Source of the DNA: Anoplolepis gracilipes
Lineage: Eukaryota; Arthropoda; Insecta; Hymenoptera; Formicidae
NCBI RefSeq assembly: GCF_047496725.1
Contig: NC_132978.1
Coordinates: 4,331,501-4,395,500, forward strand
Direction: 5' to 3'
DNA: 64,000 nt
Shown piece after piece: positions 61,701 through 64,000 of the stretch (position 1 is its first letter; every line of letters begins with the position of its first letter). The notes below the pieces were generated by a model. That model saw only the letters and a list, made by a program, of their open reading frames with translations. It was not told the DNA's origin and ran no database searches. A program made the translations under genes and the position numbers.

Positions 61701-64000
61701 GGATTTCTTAAATTATCAAATTATTATTAAATTATTAAATTATCAATTGTCCTAAATAAATAACAGTATTAATTAACATAGTTGCTTCAATACCTTCTAT
61801 CGCTGAATAATGAATTTGAAAGCCGGCGTCTTGACCAGTAGCATCAGAATGAAAATGAACAGTCGCTTCAGCACTGGGTGTGAATAGAGGCGGTGGACGA
61901 GTGTGATTACAGTAAAGTCCTAAACGTTCTTCTTCCATACCTGTAATCTATGGATACTAAATGTAGAATCGAAATTGATATTTCAAGTCATTTATGTGCA
62001 AAAAAATTATATCTGGAAATTTACTCATATAGTATCATGTGTCGGTCGATCTATAAAGTAGTATAAAAAATTTACCTCTACATAATCGGCTTCACAATTT
62101 TCCTCGAGCATCAGCTGGCCAAAATGAAATTGGATCCTTTTCGATGGTGTAACGGAAATTCTCCAGAAACAGTCTCTATTTGGAGGATATTTTCCTGGCA
62201 AGCCTGGAGATGTAATAGTACCGTAATTATCCTCTAAAATGCCTCCGCAAACAGGATCGATGCTATTCCAATGGAAAGTAAATCCATCGTGAGATATACT
62301 GCTGTCCGAGTGAAACCACAAGTACAGAGTATTATGGGACGATACGATATTTCCGTTTCCATTAGGTAATGTATGACCGCAAAATCTATTAATTATTTGG
62401 CTACCAGCGTTCCTGCCGTCGTGAATCTAAAAATGTGTACGTATATTTTTAAGAAAATATGCATTTTATAATTTTTCTCTTTTCTATACTTTATATTTCT
62501 TATCAAATTCTTCTTGTCTTATAGTTTTCTATATTTTAATTCTTTATATCAGTAAAGTTTAAAACTGACAATGCGATTTAAACAGTATATCAAGAGAATT
62601 TACAAATATTGAAAATTTTTTAAAAACAAGTAGGTATCAAGAAATTTGTAAATCCTTGGAACAATTGTTTTACTAATTTTTCTAGGATTAAAAGAACATA
62701 AATACTGACTAATATATAGCTTTAAGATCTTACGAAACTTATAGCTCTAGTAACAAGACGAGTATCTAGAAACGAAAAGTTGGCAAAAGTTTTAGAACTA
62801 CCGAATGCGATGTTAGCACATATCACACCTGTAAGAAGTCAAATTTGCAATCCGCGGACTGTTCGAGATTGAAAGCCGTGAAGGTGACGTTCAGAATTTT
62901 AGAAGGGTCCGTAATTAACACCCACGCGCAGCTCATTCCGTGCTGATAAGTGCTACTACCTATAGGAAATTGAAGTGTTCCCATAGGATTTCGCGACATA
63001 CCGCCGCATGTCTGCCGTGGTGTCTCGCACCTGTTTCCCGTAAAGCTAGATGTACATTGACACGTTGCTTGTCCGTTTAAAATGGCGCAAATACCATTGT
63101 TTTGACACGGATTCGGCGAACACGGATCGGCCGGTATGTTACATGTTGTTCCTAAATGTTTACAAAAGATAATGAAAATGAAACGATATATTGATATTTA
63201 TACACGTTCAATATTTTACATTTTAATTAAATTAATTAATTAAAATATTGGTAGCGAAATAATGTAATTTTAAACGTTATTTTCGACTTTATATAATTTA
63301 CATTTAATATTTAAAATATTTGCAGTGTGCATTCATCAAACATAAATTAATCTCATATCTTATTTCAGAGAGGCGCATGAAACAGAACGTTATTGTTTGC
63401 GAGTAAGTTTATGGACCATTTTCCCTCCTCTCCACGTCTCTCTTCCCTAATACGTACCTGAATATCCCGGATTGCATGTGCAAGTAAAGCCATTTGCACC
63501 GTTTGGAACACATGTGCCATATACACAGGGGTTGATAGAACACGCTGTATTAACAGATACATCAGTTAATTGACAGCCGTTCGGTCCCATTCCGTTACCT
63601 ATGTAACCCGATGGACAACGGCATAGTACGTAAGAACTTGTAAGCGATGGATTTTCGCTGCATGTAGCTAATGGATGACAACCGCCGTTGTTGATGCTAC
63701 AACCGCCGACAAAAATGCAACTGACACCGTCTCCGCGATATCCTGAAGGACACGCTCCGCATACCCTGGAACCCTGTAATTAAAATTATCGCGATAAAAT
63801 ATAGATTGTTACAATAGAGTACACAGCGATAATTTTATATTATGTACGATGTATGTAATATAAAGTGTCTACGCAGAATTTACCATCGTATTCATGCACT
63901 GTACATAAGGCGAGGTACTGCAACCGCCGTTGTTAATCAGACACTCATCAATGTCGGTACAATAATAGCCATTTCCACTATAACCGTGCGGACAGGCACC
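44429..64000 (-). CDS. CUBN: Cubilin, C-terminal EGF repeats plus 27 CUB domains (gene starts beyond the window)
   Basis: Large peripheral endocytic receptor; in animals it works with amnionless to take up protein ligands in absorptive epithelia and nephrocytes. I read 46 exons in the window (about 10.27 kb coding, about 3,420 aa) from 64000 down to the TAA at 44431-44429. The order is EGF-like repeats, then 27 CUB domains, then a short tail VHPINIIDSW with no membrane helix, as in known cubilins. CUB hallmarks recur: CGG openings, SPxYPxxYP, a CxW strand, FDLE-type loops followed by C..DYLEI, CG...P and GF.  Most CUBs are split by an intron just after the DYLE/DYV motif. Every exon junction is in phase except the one after exon 44687-44575, where a single extra base introduces TAA at 44621-44619. 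Introns are mostly 60-650 bases; the largest (52462-53740) holds a fold-back transposon. Block entries below give exon coordinates. Confidence 0.96.
44575..44687 (-). other. CUBN: Cubilin penultimate exon with a reading-phase break
   Basis: The exon enters in phase 0 (DDPARLEIDTDRVLVK) and meets TAA at 44621-44619. Its 3' part continues a CUB-like end only in the +1 frame (NNIGTGWVIAFMAQST), and that frame alone joins correctly to the last exon (VHPINIIDSW, stop). The exon is 113 bases; 112 would be expected. A run of four A (44642-44639 on the minus strand) is the likely site. Either a sequencing/assembly indel, a real frameshift allele, or true termination here. Confidence 0.8.
52745..53643. 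mobile_element. 0.9-kb fold-back element with ~235-bp terminal inverted repeats, inside a cubilin intron
   Basis: About 52745-52980 is the reverse complement of about 53410-53643 at high identity (ends aagctggccgcacacggtac; blocks caacttgaaattatgtgtgt, tcactacgtgat and aacgataataactgtc shared). The ~430-base centre contains two diverged direct repeats (about 53030-53130 and 53270-53370, sharing catta/gcatta, aataatctg/tattatctag and the aatcttgaa block). There is no transposase ORF, so it is non-autonomous. The family is not identified. Confidence 0.75.
54055..54378. mobile_element. 324-bp MITE with ~38-bp terminal inverted repeats, inside a cubilin intron
   Basis: The left end acttgtcacaaaagttagag continues to cctaatttttctt and pairs with the right end, whose complement reads actcttcacaaaaattacag to catctaatttttctt. 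Flanks are TA-rich on both sides, consistent with TA-target Tc1/mariner-type elements. Interior non-coding; a small internal inverted pair ctactttcaaaagtag occurs near 54181-54196. Confidence 0.6.
55770..58559 (-). other. CUBN: Cubilin CUB domains 8-13
   Basis: Exons 58559-58072, 57966-57574, 57450-57180, 57078-56812, 56729-56218 and 55965-55770. Openings: CNNKLHGYYG (CUB8, lacking the usual GG), CGGQLNKP, CGGKFTTD, CGARIIVK, CGGTYTSE, and CUB13, which begins GPTGCITSPLYP without the first Cys of the canonical CGG. CUB8 and CUB12 are complete within single exons. Confidence 0.92.
58800..63008 (-). other. CUBN: Cubilin CUB domains 1-7
   Basis: Exons 63151-62829 (second part), 62426-62076, 61947-61794, 61670-61474, 61401-60882, 60723-60498, 60332-60015, 59939-59779 and 59135-58800. 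Domain openings in order: CGGMSRNP, CGGILEDN, CGGVHTSA, CGGEFHED, CGGLLKES, CGGRYSKP, CGGVMTSD. CUB4 and CUB7 are each encoded whole within one exon; the others are split once. Introns of 402 bases (62427-62828) and 643 bases (59136-59778) are AT-rich and otherwise featureless. Confidence 0.93.
63009..64000 (-). other. CUBN: Cubilin EGF-like repeat block
   Basis: Exons >64000-63884, 63773-63458 and the first part of 63151-62829. The frame gives the end of one EGF repeat (CPHGYSGNGYYC), a calcium-binding type opening DIDECLINNGGC, GGCSINNGGCHPLATC, then ACSINPCVYGTCVPNGANGF, and finally PCSPNPCQNNGICAILNGQ to CQCTSSFTGNRC. That is about four EGF repeats plus one partial at the edge. Their placement directly ahead of CUB1 matches the cubilin architecture. 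Confidence 0.93.

Noticed and set aside
1..64000. CRISPR array, bacterial operon features, tRNA or rRNA genes
   Set aside because: None seen; repeats are microsatellites and transposon-like elements in a eukaryotic gene landscape.

Overview
The window is AT-rich nuclear DNA from an insect, most likely a hymenopteran and plausibly an ant. That is an inference from gene content, GT-AG intron structure, TA microsatellites and CpG-rich islands at putative promoters; no marker in the window fixes the species. There are no prokaryotic features, no CRISPR array and no tRNA or rRNA that I could recognise. Exon models were built by hand from splice sites and checked for reading-phase continuity.

Layout. 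(1) 1-10266, plus strand: 3' end of a kainate-type ionotropic glutamate receptor (end of the ligand-binding domain, fourth membrane segment, long cytoplasmic tail). Its tail frame carries an in-frame TAG before a Gln/His/Pro-rich extension. (2) About 10.3-19.3 kb: non-coding, with microsatellites, a fold-back element at 18.3-18.7 kb and small tandem duplications. (3) 19284-23149, minus strand: complete 14-exon UBXN11-like gene (coiled coil, SEP, UBX). (4) 23.2-30.8 kb: mostly non-coding, with a CpG-rich candidate promoter/5' exon at 24.4-24.9 kb, a 1.1 kb inverted repeat, and a 227-bp direct repeat carrying an unrecognised ORF on the minus strand. (5) 30848-36461, plus strand: complete SLC17 (sialin-like) MFS transporter in 11 coding exons. 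(6) 36.5-42.5 kb: non-coding, with an 82-bp perfect palindrome, a CpG-rich candidate minus-strand promoter with two splice-bounded 5' exons, and a 110-bp hairpin. (7) 42536-44160, plus strand: three-exon gene for a secreted Lys/Glu/Ser-rich protein. (8) 44429 to beyond 64000, minus strand: cubilin, with 46 exons in the window encoding the last EGF repeats and 27 CUB domains.

The four recognisable genes have unrelated jobs (synaptic receptor, UBX adaptor, vesicular/lysosomal-type transporter, endocytic receptor) and I see no functional cluster. The most notable points are the in-frame stop in the glutamate-receptor tail, one single-base reading-phase break in the last CUB domain of cubilin (every other splice junction in that gene is in phase), several uncatalogued-looking fold-back/inverted-repeat elements, and the secreted Lys/Glu-rich gene whose start codon lies in a five-base coding exon.
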